This document shows, piece after piece, positions 21,900 to 32,059 of a stretch of 64,000 nucleotides of DNA. The notes below the pieces were generated by a model. The model was given only the letters and a program-made list of their open reading frames with translations, was not told where the DNA came from and did not search any database. The stretch is from Actinernus sp. WN-2022 (Eukaryota > Cnidaria > Anthozoa > Actiniaria > Actinernidae). Location of the stretch: positions 83,356,861-83,420,860 of the forward strand of contig JAOWCC010000019.1 in assembly GCA_030867875.1 (NCBI GenBank), in the 5' to 3' direction. Every line of letters begins with the position of its first letter. Position 1 is the stretch's first letter. The translations under genes and the position numbers were made by a program.

Positions 21900-23060
21900 A
21901 CATATTACAAGACATTCTTAATGCATGATATTCTAAATGTGAAGCGCACTTGAATATAACCCATACATAGATACATGAATACATGTACCTTTTTCTTTGG
22001 GTGGCTCCATATGAACCGTTTGCCGCTAGGCTGGCTTTGGCTTCTCTAATATTCCTACTATTGTGCCTGTTCTATTAAATATATCGAACATTGCCAAAAG
22101 GCGAGACAACTGGAAAAATGAGTGAGCTATTGTGGGAGCTCTGAAAGAAAGATCGAGGTCAGCTTATTGCAACGCAGGTGTTAGGCTAAATGCTTTTAAA
22201 AAATAGAAAAAGACTGTCTGCTACCCCCCTTCCACCCCCCCCCAAAAAAAAAAATTTGTGAGGCTACGTATTTTGGGCAGCTTTTGAATTTTCAATTCAT
22301 ATTGGCTTTCCGTCGTCCTTAATTATTGTTTCAATTGTATATTTTGGATTTGAGGTTAAAGTGAGCCCTTGCCAAAAATCGGTTATTTGGGTGCAGGAAA
22401 ATGTTTTACATCTTGTTAAACCAATTTGTGGGTTATTTATGATCGTGATAGTGCATAAAATGCGTTACAAATCCATAAAATGACGTCATTTACGTCAAAT
22501 TATGCTAATGAGTTGAACATGAATTGCTCATGACATTGAAAGTGTTTATTTTTTCAGTTATTTTGCAGGCGTCAGACATTTGATCCTTGCAATCCAGTAT
22601 ATTACACAGGAGTGTTCCTGTGCCCTTGTGTTGGCCCCTAACACAGTAGATGGTGTGTCTATTTATAGCCGCGAAGTTCTGGTATACGATTACGTTGTCT
22701 TTTGTTCTCTTGCGCTTTAGTATTTTGTAGCAGTTTGAACCGTGTTAATTACAATTTTTCAGTGCATCCTGATTGGTTAAAAGTGACGGCCTTTGTTTCT
22801 TCTCGCGTGAAACTCTATGCTAAAAATAACTCTATCGTCTACAGTGTTGTACAATACAATGTGGGAAGAGGAACACTCCTCTGTAATATACTCCTGTGCA
22901 ATCTTATTGAAATATATTTTAATAAGTGGAGCTGACATAAAAACAGAGCAAAATTAACAAAAAATAGCTATTGACTTAAATGACGTCACTGACATTTGAT
23001 TCCTTAATAAACGGAAATGGCAGACGCTAATACTTTGTTTTCCTATGTCGGTCATTCGAT
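21900..23060. other. No gene recognised
   Basis: Contains poly-C/poly-A tracts (22224-22256) and CRE-like TGACGTCA sites (22482, 22981). These recur at 23451 beyond the adjacent satellite. No coding feature can be supported. Confidence 0.45.
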
Positions 23061-23063
23061 TTC

Positions 23064-23415
23064 CACTTTGACCTTTAAATCAATGATAACTGGCTAGAGC
23101 TCATATGCACTTTGACCTTTAAATCAATGATAACTGGCTAAGGCTCATATGCACTTTGACCTTTAAATCAATGATAACTGGCTAAGGCTCATATGCACTT
23201 TGACCTTTAAATCAATGATAACTGGCTAAGGCTCATATGCACTTTGACCTTTAAATCAATGATAACTGGCTAAGGCTCATATGCACTTTGACCTTTAAAT
23301 CAATGATAACTGGCTAAGGCTCATATGCACTTTGACCTTTAAATCAATGATAACTGGCTAAGGCTCATATGCACTTTGACCTTTAAACCAATGATAACTG
23401 GCTAAGGCTCATATG
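23064..23415. repeat. Minisatellite, eight units of 44 bp
   Basis: Eight nearly perfect 44-bp units beginning CACTTTGACCTTTAAATCAA and ending GGCTCATATG. Each unit holds TGACCTTTA, the reverse complement of a TAAAGGTCA nuclear-receptor-like half-site. The array lies about 310 bp beyond the PARP14-like stop codon. Confidence 0.92.
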
Positions 23416-23723
23416 CACTTTAAAGTAACCAAACGGGGATCATCATTTTATGACGTCACCACTTTAAATCCCTTATTTCCATTTAAAGAAAAACATGTTT
23501 GCAAACGATAATAAGTGACCCTTCTCACATGACGGCCATGTTGGCTATAGTAACAATAGGTTTTGTACGGTCAGCCTCGATCTGAGCAGTTTCAGAACGA
23601 GGTTAGACGGTTAAAAACAAAGGTTGTTATCCTCCTGGAACTCAACATGGCCGCCATGTGAACGACTGTCAATACAATGACAGCCTGTGCAGGATAAACA
23701 GCAATCTACAGTTGATGTTGACA

Positions 23724-24010
23724 TCAGTGGAACACTATGAGGTACTCGGGGTAGCACTGCCAGTCGTGAAATGTCACGAAAATTTCAGGGTTGAGAATCT
23801 GATCAACAACCGTGTCGTACGTATCAAAAGGCTTGCTTGGATCTTTAGGAGGAGCAGTAAGCAGACCTTGATTACCCTGGATATATTCTCCAGTTAGCAC
23901 ACGAGCAAAATACATGTATCGCTGACCGTTGCCATCGGCCGGGGAGTAGGTTGATCGAGCAGAAAACTCGGCATTCACAGCAAAGTACACACCATTCCCA
24001 TACATTGCGG
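23724..24010 (-). CDS. PARP14: PARP14-like, last coding exon (ART domain C-terminal half)
   Basis: Follows a TTTTAG acceptor at 24011 and encodes the second half of an ADP-ribosyltransferase (ART) catalytic domain: YGNGVYFAVNAEFSA with the NAD-binding tyrosine, STYS, YMYFARVLTG, the YDTVVD region and the closing strand YPEYLIVFH before a TGA. Vertebrate PARP14 has a His-Tyr-Leu triad and transfers single ADP-ribose units. The terminal strand here resembles that type rather than PARP1, so mono-ADP-ribosylation is inferred. The phase-1 junction with the exon at 31696-31370 restores the loop between the two halves. Only 94 codons remain in this exon, the usual place for the C-terminus. Confidence 0.9.
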
Positions 24011-24439
24011 CTAAAACAAATAAGTAGATAAAAATTAAACGATCACGGCTTAGTAACTTCAAAACCTTAATTTTCATGTGTAACACTCTGTTGTGACCCC
24101 CTCCCCCCATATAAAAAGGGCCCCTACGTAGGCTATTGTTGACATAGTCATATCTTTATTTACCTAAGGATTATCATCGATACCATGCATACACCTGTTT
24201 TTCATGAAAATGGTGCAGTCCATGAATGTTTATCTATAAACAGCCATTAATTACACAACTGTAAATATACTAAAATATATATGCTAAAAATATATATCAT
24301 ATACATAACATATGCACACACACATATATATATTTATTATACGACTTGGAGTTTTCGAGTGCAAATACGGGCTAAAACGAGTGCAAATATGAGACCGTAT
24401 TACACGGGTCACAAACAGGTTTGTACAGGTTTATTCAAC

Positions 24440-24619
24440 ACTTAAAATATTTTGTAAGCGCGCGAGCCAATCGAAATGGGGCTGTTTTAGTAACAGCCAA
24501 TCAGCTTTTAGCGCGGGAAAACAATTTTCAGTGCGCGGCCGCCCCTAGGCCTGACATTGGACTTCAACTGAGGCTGAGAGGTTTCTTCTCTCAAGATTTT
24601 CTTCAAACAGAGCAGTAAG
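24440..24619 (+). promoter_or_regulatory. Possible promoter and non-coding first exon
   Basis: Inside the last PARP14-like intron, two CCAAT boxes (AGCCAATCGAAA and AGCCAATCAGC) and an E2F-like TTAGCGCGGGAAAAC precede a transcript-like stretch ending in a consensus donor CAGTAAG|GTAAGC at 24619. It lies about 240 bp upstream of Penelope-like sequence. It could be the promoter of a host transcript or of a transposon. Motif evidence only. Confidence 0.25.
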
Positions 24620-24672
24620 GTAAGCCAAAACAAAACGTTTTTGTTCGTGTTAGCTGTCGTATAATAAACAAT

Positions 24673-24787
24673 TTATTACACGAAAAGTTGTGTAATACGG
24701 CTGGGATTTTTTACTCGTCAATTTAATTTAATAAAACTGACTCGTAAAAATATACCCAGCCGTATTTCACAACTTTCCGTGTAATAA
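24673..24787. repeat. Hairpin-forming MITE, 115 bp
   Basis: TTATTACACGAAAAGTTGTG at the left is complementary to CACAACTTTCCGTGTAATAA at the right. The inverted pairing continues inward through TACGGCTGGG and ACTCGT. No coding potential. Confidence 0.8.
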
Positions 24788-25059
24788 CCTCTTTATATAT
24801 CAAGCACCGCCCTCTCAAAGCACGTTTGGAAATTGAAGGAACACCAATTTCACGATTAAATGGTCTATTTTGAAACGGGCCATCGCCTACAAGAGTGGTT
24901 CCAAATAATGCAACCTGTGTTTAGTGGAAAAACTTTGTATCTCTAAAAGCCAAAAAAGAAAAACTTTTGAACAAAAGATCCGAACTCCAAGCTAAATGCC
25001 GACATGAAAACAAATTTTATGCAGCCAGTTATAAGCCTCCGTAATCTACGCACATTTTA

Positions 25060-25095
25060 GTCTGATGATCGCTTCGAGCGTGAAACTCGAGTAAC
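25060..25095 (+). ncRNA. Degenerate hammerhead ribozyme-like motif
   Basis: Contains the conserved core CUGAUGA (25062-25068), a four-pair stem II (CGCU/AGCG closing UCG) and GAAA (25082-25085), followed by a short self-pairing ACUCGAGU and a UA cleavage dinucleotide. Stem I pairs for only about two bases, so activity is doubtful. Confidence 0.4.
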
Positions 25096-25324
25096 CTACA
25101 GTTTTTATTTTTTCCCATTTTTAAAGTTTTTAACATTTCTATAGTATTATAGCTCCTTATCTTTGGTTTTGTTGAGCACTCTTTTTCAGATTGTACCATT
25201 GCTGTTTGCATTAATGCTGGCCCACTACTCTGTAGTTTGAGCACTTTGGCATGGTACAGTGAACCTTTTAAACTGCCTTGTTGCAAGCTTGCTTGCTTCC
25301 TAAGGTTCAGTCTGAAATCTTTGT

Positions 25325-25370
25325 TCTGCACTGATGAGCTCACAAAGAGCGAAACAGTACTGTCTGCAGA
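25325..25370 (+). ncRNA. Type I hammerhead ribozyme
   Basis: All core positions are present: stem I UCUGCA (25325-25330) pairs with UGCAGA (25365-25370); CUGAUGA occupies 25331-25337; stem II is GCUC (25338-25341) with GAGC (25347-25350) around a five-base loop; GAAA is at 25351-25354; a minimal three-pair stem III ACA/UGU follows; and U-C at 25363-25364 precedes the predicted cleavage site. Hammerheads with very short stem III are described from the pseudo-LTRs of Penelope-like elements, which fits the fragment next to it. The minus-strand open frame across it is coincidental. Confidence 0.8.
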
Positions 25371-25466
25371 TTGAGTATATATATATATATAGGAAGTATG
25401 TTGTTCGAGTTATCCGTTGAAAGTGCTCGATACGATAAAGTAGAGCAAATATATATATAAGGGTAG

Positions 25467-27230
25467 GATGAAAAACTCATCAGCATATAAAGACCTACTG
25501 GAACAGAACATTACTAAGTCTTACAAGAAAGCACAACACGTACGCCACTACACAAGCCAACCATGAAGTGAACAAGAGCATCGCAACGAAACTGGACATC
25601 GACGATAGAGTGGACACCACAGCAAACAAAGACGCGTTCATAACATAAAGACCATAAACCGAACTTTGTAAACAAACCGACCTGCCCGACTGATCAACCC
25701 GACCAAATCCGAGGTAGGCAAGATCAGCAAAGAAATTCTCGACCGTATCAATAAGAAAATCACGACAGCAACTAACATCAATCAATGGAAGAATACCGCA
25801 TCCGTGATTGAATGGTTCAACTCCATAGAAAACAAACAACTATACAACTTCATATGCTTCGACATTGTAGAATTCTACCCCTCCATCAGCCAAGACCTCC
25901 TTAACAAAGCACTGGACTTTGCCTCGACCTTCGACGACATCACTAACGACGAAAGAGACATCATTATGCACGCTAAAAACTCTTAAACGCATAATCAACA
26001 ATCATGGCAAAAGAAAGGAACCTCAACATTTGACGTCGCTATGGGCAGTTATGACGGCGCTGAAACGTGCGAACTAGTAGGGAGCTTCCTGCTTTCCCAA
26101 CTGCAGAAAAAACTCGGCCATAACATAGGGCTATATAGAGACGACGGGATAGCCATTACAGACGCTACACCAAGAACTACAGAAAACATCAAGAAAGACA
26201 TATGCTGCATCTTCAAAAACAACGGCTACGAATCACTATTGAAGCCAATAAACAGATTATCAACTTCCTAGACGTCACATTTAACCTGACCAAGAACACA
26301 TACCAGCCCTACACAAAGCCAAACACCAAGCTACAGTACGTACACTGTGAGAGTAACCATCCACCTATCACCACAAAAAACATTCCCGCCGGAATCAACA
26401 AACGACTCTCGTTTCTTTCATCCGACAAGACCTCCTTCGACCAAGCCGCCCCCCCCCCCCCCCCCCCCCCCCATACCAAAAAGCTCTACACGACAGTGGA
26501 TACCAGTACACATTACATTACGAGCCAACAACGCAAGTTAAACGAAAAAACAGACAACGTAACGATATCCTCTGGTACAACCCTCCGTTCAGCAAAAACG
26601 TCAGCACTAACATCGGACACAGATTCCTCGCTTTAATAGACAAACACTTCCCGAAAGACCACAAACTTAGAAAAAATCTTCAACCGAACACTATCAAAAT
26701 CAGTTATAGCTGCATGAATAACACCAAACAGATCATCGACAACCATAACAAGTGTACACTGAAGTCACCCGAGCATAACTACACCACTACTAATGGACAC
26801 AAAAGACAACAAGACATGCAACTGCCGTCAAAAAGACGCATGCCCACTTAACGGAAACTGTCTCCAATCATCAGTCGTATACCAAGTCTCAGTCCACACG
26901 AAAGGACAATCTCACCTCACAAACATACGTTGGACTGACTGAAAACGAATTCAAAACAAGATACAGAAATCACACCGCTTCATTCCGACATACGCACTCC
27001 AGAAACTCCACCGAACTCAGCAAGCACATTTGGACATTAAAGGACAACAACATTGACTACTCCATCTCTTGGCGCATTCTATCCACTACTAAAGCCTACA
27101 GCAACGCAAGCAAAAGATGCTGAAAGAAAAAAATATCATTATCCGCCACCCAGAACTTTCATCACTTAACAAACGTAATGAACTCGTGTCTTCGTGCCGA
27201 CACAGATATAAAACATTGTTACGTAATAAC
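25467..27230 (+). pseudogene. Penelope-like RT/GIY-YIG polyprotein, frameshifted
   Basis: From the ATG at 25467 the frames read YKDLLEQNITKSYKKAQ, KDHKPNF and [19 protein letters not shown] motif [11 protein letters not shown] (about 25861-25890), a motif C variant YRDDGIAI (about 26133-26156), INFLDVTFNL, and a cysteine-rich [16 protein letters not shown]. Next comes the GIY-YIG-type TYVGLTENEFKTRYRNHT and finally NKRNELVSSCRHRYK. At least five frame changes or stops are present, plus the poly-C expansion. The family primes at exposed 3' ends using the RT and the nuclease. This copy is inactive. Confidence 0.8.
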
Positions 27231-27237
27231 TAACACC

Positions 27238-27520
27238 ATTTTAACTTACCGCCAATATGTTAATTTTGTAATCACGCTTATATATAATATAATATAATGT
27301 TTATTCCAACAACAACACCATCATTGGTACATAGGAATTACAAAAAACATGCATAATATCATCTAACTATTACAAGAACATTCATTAAATATAGTAGTGA
27401 TATCATATATATATTGTGCTGTGCTTTTTACAATAGACACATCCGTCATTATATGTGATGTTTGTGAATGTTACATTTTAACTTACCGCCAATATGTTAA
27501 TTTTGTAACCACGCTTATAA
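27238..27520. repeat. Direct repeat in the Penelope-like 3' region
   Basis: A 48-bp segment beginning ATTTTAACTTACCGCCAATA and ending CACGCTTAT occurs at about 27238-27285 and again at 27473-27520. Confidence 0.8.
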
Positions 27521-27550
27521 GTGATGTTTGTGAATATTCTTCTCATTAAA

Positions 27551-27599
27551 GTCTCCCGACGAATGAGTCATACAACTCACGAAACAGGCTTGTCGAGAT
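27551..27599 (+). ncRNA. Hammerhead ribozyme-like fold with one core change
   Basis: Stem I GUCUC (27551-27555) pairs with GAGAU (27595-27599). The core reads CCGACGA where CUGACGA is expected. Stem II is UGAGU/ACUCA, followed by GAAA (27581-27584), a minimal stem III ACA/UGU and a U-C cleavage dinucleotide. The U-to-C change in the conserved core would be expected to weaken or abolish cleavage. Confidence 0.55.
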
Positions 27600-27715
27600 G
27601 TACACGTAGTTGAGTTTTTCATCCTACCCTTATATTGTTGTCTTTCTTTCTATATTCTACATATATATATAAACAAATTAATTGGAGTTCTTCTTGATTC
27701 ACATGCTGTTTATTT

Positions 27716-27774
27716 CCACTACAACGCTGTTTCGTGCGGCCGGTGCGGAAACACCGTCCGTAGTCTTCAGGTGG
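27716..27774 (-). ncRNA. Hammerhead ribozyme-like fold, opposite strand
   Basis: On the minus strand CCAC (27774-27771) pairs with GUGG (27719-27716) as stem I. CUGAAGA follows at 27770-27764, then an extended stem II built mainly from CGGUG/CACCG, GAAA at 27733-27730, a minimal stem III ACA/UGU and a U-A cleavage dinucleotide. The first stem II pair is mismatched. It lies about 85 bp outside the right end of the Penelope-like element and probably belongs to another, oppositely oriented copy. Confidence 0.55.
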
Positions 27775-28059
27775 CAATGCGTGAATAATTCGACAAAGAA
27801 TATTACTCATTACATAGATTGATAGAAAGGTCATGTTACGTGCGTTGCTATGGTGTACACGCTAGGTTAGTACTATATATAGGTGTTATACAAATTCCAG
27901 CAGATATATATACAGCGAATTGCAAAACTTATGAGGTGTCCAGACATATCAACATATCGGGTGCATTGTGGGAACGATTTCCCGTTACTGTCCCACACAG
28001 AGATGGACGCGACAATGGCTACGTAATGTTAAAGTACATCTAAGGGTTTTGGACGCAGT

Positions 28060-29000
28060 ATTAAACTAAACAAATTTTTCCGGTACTAAACAGCTTTTAA
28101 ATGTCGTATTTATTTGAGCATCATCCAAATTAATTAAACACAGCGTAGCTAAGAACATTTTTTTATGAAGTCCGCAATGCGGTTGTAAAAATCGCATTTA
28201 GTTATTGGAAAGGAAAGAAAGATCAGAACCAAAGTTGTTTTAATCTGTTTAAATTATGGACCAGAATTAAATGGTTTTGGTCTTGTGTAAAAATAATTTC
28301 TCCTGCGTGTTACATAAATTTTACAATTGGTCGTCAGTTAAACTCACATTGAGACTTATTCATAAGTAAACCTATTATTTACTTTGGCCTCACTAGGTTG
28401 TAAATTTATTGGTATTCCCGACAATCATTCAAAGATAATTTTTAGTAATAAATTAAATCAACTGATACACAGTTTGATTAAATCTTAACCACTTTATATA
28501 ACTTAAAATTTATCTCGCGTAGAGTTCTAACGTCGTTAACTGCAAGATATGTCAGAATATAATTAAATATGCATCGCGACATCAAAACGAAAACCGCCCG
28601 CATTCAATTCTGAATAAAATAAAATATGTTTGATCAATACTTCATATGCGAAATAATTACGTCGCAAAAAAAAAAAAACGTAAAAGAAAACTGGTGTGTT
28701 CCCAGTGAAATTTTAGCTCTTTTACAGACTTCATAACGGCAACAATATTTTAGCTGCGTTTGGCTTTGAAGTGTTGAATTTGGTTCAGTTTGTTTGGCAG
28801 AATTGCAAACGACTGGTGGAACTGCCATAAGATAAAATAGAACGTGTTTCAAATTGATAATAAACTTAAACTTTGGCTCCAAGGTTTGAATGCAATTTAG
28901 TGAATACTTCAGCCTCATTTAGGGAAATAGAATAAACCTAGCTAGTGCGACGTTCAGAATACAGTGAGTTCCTTGAAGTCATAGCAGCGTTTCGGTCGAC
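28060..29000. other. No gene recognised
   Basis: AT-rich intron sequence of the PARP14-like gene. Contains a poly-A run at 28665-28678. No exon, repeat boundary or RNA feature that I can support. Confidence 0.5.
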
Positions 29001-29007
29001 CGGACCC

Positions 29008-30196
29008 ACAGGCAGCCCAATCTCAAGATTTGTGTATTTATACGCTCACAAATATCGCTTGAATAGTTCATATTATAAATCCTTCCAAAACATGTATGTT
29101 AGACAAATAAATACACGACTTCATCCTTCAATGTTTCAGTTGTGGTTATTCATACCTCTGAGCTCTTCTAGGGTCGTTTCCGCTGTTTTTTTCGAACCTC
29201 TTTCCCTCACCTCCTAATATAATGAAAAGGCTGGAAACAACCCACAAATATACGATGCATAACCTGTAATCTTTGCCACGAAAATCACACTTCGCTCACT
29301 CCAAATAACTCCAAACTACGGCAGGCCATAGAATGACAAATGAACTCATCCCAACCCCAATTTTAAGATCCAGCGATACCACAGTCTGGAGAAATCAAAC
29401 AATTTGTCGCCCATTTTCAAGTCCTTCGAGGTTGGCAGCCAACGAAGTTGGACGGCGGAAGTGCAACCGTCAAAATAGCCCAGTTAGGAGACAACCTCGG
29501 TCTGACGAAGGACTTGGAAATGGGCGACAAAATCTTCGATTTCTCCAGAATGTGGTATCGCTGGATCTTAAAATTCGGGTTGGGATGAGTTCATTTATCA
29601 TTCTATGTCCTACCGTAGTTTCGAGTTATTTGGAGTGAGCGAAGTGTGATTTTTGTGGCAAAGATTACAAGTTATGCATCGTATATTTGTCGGTTATCCA
29701 GCTAATAGCTTCGCCAGACCGAGGCTATTTTGACGGTTGCACTTCCGCCGTCCAACTTCGTTGGCTGCCAACCTCGAAGGACTTGAAAATGGGCGACAAA
29801 TTGTTTGATTTCTCCAGACTGTGGTATCGCTGGATCTTAAAATTGGGGTTGGGATGAGTTCATTTGTCATTCTATGGCCTGCCGTAGTTTGGAGTTATTT
29901 GGAGTGAGCGAAGTGTGATTTTCGTGGCAAATATTACAGGTTATGCATCGTATATTTGTGGGTTGTTTCCAGCCTTTTCATTATATTAGGAGGTGAGGGA
30001 AAGAGGTTCGAAAAAAACAGCGGAAACGATCCTAGAAGAGCTCAGAGGTATGAATAACCACAACTGAAACATTGAAGGATGAAGTCGTGTATTTATTTGT
30101 CTAACATACATGTTTTGGAAGGATTTATAATATGAACTATTCAAGCGATATTTGTGAGCGTATAAATACACAAATCTTGAGATTGGGCTGCCTGTG
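29008..30196. mobile_element. Long inverted-repeat element (1.19 kb) with internal duplication
   Basis: The outer arms (29008 to about 29480 and about 29720 to 30196) are near-identical inverted copies starting ACAGGCAGCCCAATCTC. Flanks CCGGACCC (29000-29007) and TCGGACCC (30197-30204) look like an 8-bp target duplication with one change. The centre (about 29500-29700) is an extra partial copy of the right arm, so the arms are unequal in structure. The same terminus is used by the element at 50138-51438. No transposase is present. Mirror-image ORFs on the two arms are artefacts. Confidence 0.85.
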
Positions 30197-30204
30197 TCGG
30201 ACCC

Positions 30205-31369
30205 AGTGGCAAACGCATGGAATAAATTAGTACAAGTAAAACTGAAAATAGCACTTGTTTTCTTTAACTGATAGACCCATATGATCTAAAAATGTTTTAT
30301 TCGTACATTTTTCAACCCTACCTGTCTGATATATTTTTTGTTAGAAAAATGTCTGAAAAGCACATTTTTGGGTTACCCATGATGCAACCGATATAAGTAT
30401 ATAAGTATATAATTTTCCGTATTTTGATTAGAAATACCAGAAAATGGCATTTTTCTAACCTAACCCTAACCTCTAGCTCTCAAATAAAGAAATTATGGGA
30501 TAGATGTGAGACGAAGGCATTATGGGATCGAAAATATATATTCATACATACATATATACACATGCATATATTATAAAGTAAAATAATATAAAGTAGAATA
30601 CCAGAAGGACTAATCTTTGTTTGCTACATAACAAAGATTTAAACTTTGAGGCAACTCAGTTAAGTAAACAAGAGGCCCTGAGTAATATTTACTACTAATA
30701 ATACTCCCACTGGACACCCTTCGCCAGTATCTCAGCTTTGCTACGCTCATAGGCTATCAAAAGAAAAAGAAACACTTGCAAAACTAGACTCGGGCCTGCC
30801 ACAAGCAGCCCGAGTAATAATAACGATGTATTCTTTCTACGTACGTGCATGCACCCGATGCCAGCCTATCCGCTTAAAATACCATTGAGAATTTAAGATC
30901 CGTGTGTTATTTGTCTGCTTTGCAAATAAACTTTAAAGGAAACTTCAGCTGTGTTCCTGACTCGGGAATATCAAAGGATACAAATTTGTCCCGAGAATCG
31001 GATTTATTTTCTTGGAAGGCCGTCTGCATTGTTCTGGCGATTTTCAATTTTCTTTGGAGTACTCACCAAATATTTACAGGGTTGTCGCCAGAGGGTAAAA
31101 TGGGGGGAGGGGAGGGGGGAGGACAATGGCAAGCAATAATCACCCTTCCCCATCAAACTGTCCCCCTCCCCCACTCCCTTTACTCTCATATCAAGTGCCG
31201 ATTAAATTAGCCCTCACTGGGTTACAATATAAACACGCTCACCCTCAGAGTCTCAAATAATTTTCCTATTTGTTTTCTGATTTTGCCTGACCTTACCCCA
31301 AACTCCTGTCAACAATCTGATTTGCGTCGATCTTTCAAAGCTCCTCATATGCTCATGTGGCCAACTTAC
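30205..31369. other. Intron sequence with one exon-derived fragment
   Basis: Part of the last PARP14-like intron. Apart from the 61-bp exon copy at 30698-30758, a CTGCCACAAGCAGCCCGAGTAA hairpin-like motif at about 30789-30810 (also at the right ends of the 10.7- and 14-kb duplication copies) and a purine-rich AGGGGGAGGGG-like run near 31100, no feature is supported. Confidence 0.5.
30698..30758 (-). repeat. 61-bp copy of PARP14-like WWE exon sequence
   Basis: Identical over 61 bp to 53738-53798, inside the WWE part of the 1.4-kb exon (encoding AYERSKAEILAKGVQWEYY), and in the same orientation. The flanks are unrelated. It sits in a different intron of the same gene, about 0.6 kb downstream of the exon carrying the first half of the ART domain. 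Perfect identity implies a recent transfer, by transposon-mediated capture or template switching. Confidence 0.85.
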
Positions 31370-31696
31370 CATTCTTTCCGCAGTAACTTCGGTTGAATCC
31401 AGTATGATTAATACTTTCACAGCTTGATGTTGGGGTCCCATGGAACAGCATTCTTTCATTACTTCCTTTGCCATCGTCCATTTCTTGCTTTTTCACGGCA
31501 TAGATTTTAAACTGCACAGGATTCTGTATCCTCAGAATCCTCAGAATCGTAGACGAGCAGGTCTTCCTGAATGTATCACTGATCTTTAAGTATTCTTGAG
31601 CATTCTGACTGGGATCAAGATCCACCAAGTGCACCGTCTTCTCTTTTCCTGCACTGTCTGTTGGCTGTGCGTCCCAGAACCCCGGTAACCCAATGT
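31370..31696 (-). CDS. PARP14: PARP14-like exon, ART domain N-terminal half
   Basis: Acceptor TTATTCAG at 31697 and donor AATG|GTAAGT at 31370. Encodes the linker after WWE (IGLPGFWDAQP), then the ART donor-loop side: VDLDPSQNAQEYLKISDTF, ILRIQNP, a variable loop and MLFHGTPTSSCESINHTGF with the NAD-contacting histidine. The phase fits the WWE exon upstream (1 nt plus 2 nt making an Asp codon) and the ART C-terminal exon downstream. The neighbouring introns are 21.8 and 7.4 kb, both packed with transposons. Confidence 0.9.
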
Positions 31697-31860
31697 CTGA
31701 ATAAAAGACAAATATGTGTGGAGATGCCGTTATAAAACGTCTTCTAACTTCAGTCCCTTCGCAATCTTATGCTAGCAATTAATAGGCCTTAGCTTTTGCA
31801 AGAAGCAGTTACGTGCTGATATATCACTTCAATAACCTATGCCGGAATTGAGCTCGTGAT

Positions 31861-32058
31861 CCCATGATGGCAAATAAACATCAAAACGCAGTTTTAGAAA
31901 GATCAACAATCGATTGGAGGTGGAAAGAGCATTTACAAACAGGTTTTGTTAATAACACTATATATCTTGTACGAGTGCATTTAAATAAAAGAATACTGAC
32001 AGATTTTTTGCCATCCAGTACAACCACGTGATTGCATTCCTGCAAAAGGCCTATTCTT
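31861..32058. repeat. Dispersed repeat, copy 1
   Basis: An inverted, moderately diverged copy of 58703-58872. Shared blocks include CAATCGATTGGAGGTGG, a TGTTAATAACACTA-like stretch, CTTGTACGAG and TTGCCATCCAG. Both lie in introns of the PARP14-like gene. Confidence 0.7.
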
Positions 32059-32059
32059 T

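Larger units (their letters stand above)
24850..25375 (+). mobile_element. Penelope-like element, 3' fragment with hammerhead folds
   Basis: At about 24918-25020, frames on the plus strand give CNLCLVEKLCIS and, one frame over, NKRSELQAKCRHENKFY. This is the Cys/His-containing C-terminus that follows the GIY-YIG nuclease in Penelope-like polyproteins, and the neighbouring element encodes the counterpart NKRNELVSSCRHRYK. Two hammerhead-like folds follow at 25060-25095 and 25325-25370. The 5' part is missing. Confidence 0.65.
25453..27632 (+). mobile_element. Penelope-like retroelement (RT plus GIY-YIG), decayed
   Basis: Bounded by an inverted repeat: AAGGGTAGGATGAAAAACTCA at the left (from about 25461) and its complement TGAGTTTTTCATCCTACCCTT at the right (about 27612-27632). 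The interior encodes a Penelope-type reverse transcriptase and a C-terminal GIY-YIG-like nuclease, then a 3' region with a hammerhead-like fold. It lies in the last intron of the PARP14-like gene in antisense. A poly-C tract at 26451-26472 interrupts the ORF. Confidence 0.85.

Noticed and set aside
25029..25343. Minus-strand 104-codon frame starting MSSSVQNKDF
   Set aside because: It is antisense to Penelope-like 3' sequence and overlaps hammerhead folds; no domain recognised.
26347..26541. Proline-rich frame with PPPPPPPPP
   Set aside because: It is the alternate frame of a poly-C tract in the Penelope-like pseudogene.
29333..29638. 101-codon plus-strand frame within the inverted-repeat element
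   Set aside because: It spans arm and centre of the palindrome, is not conserved in the partner arm copy and has no recognisable motif.
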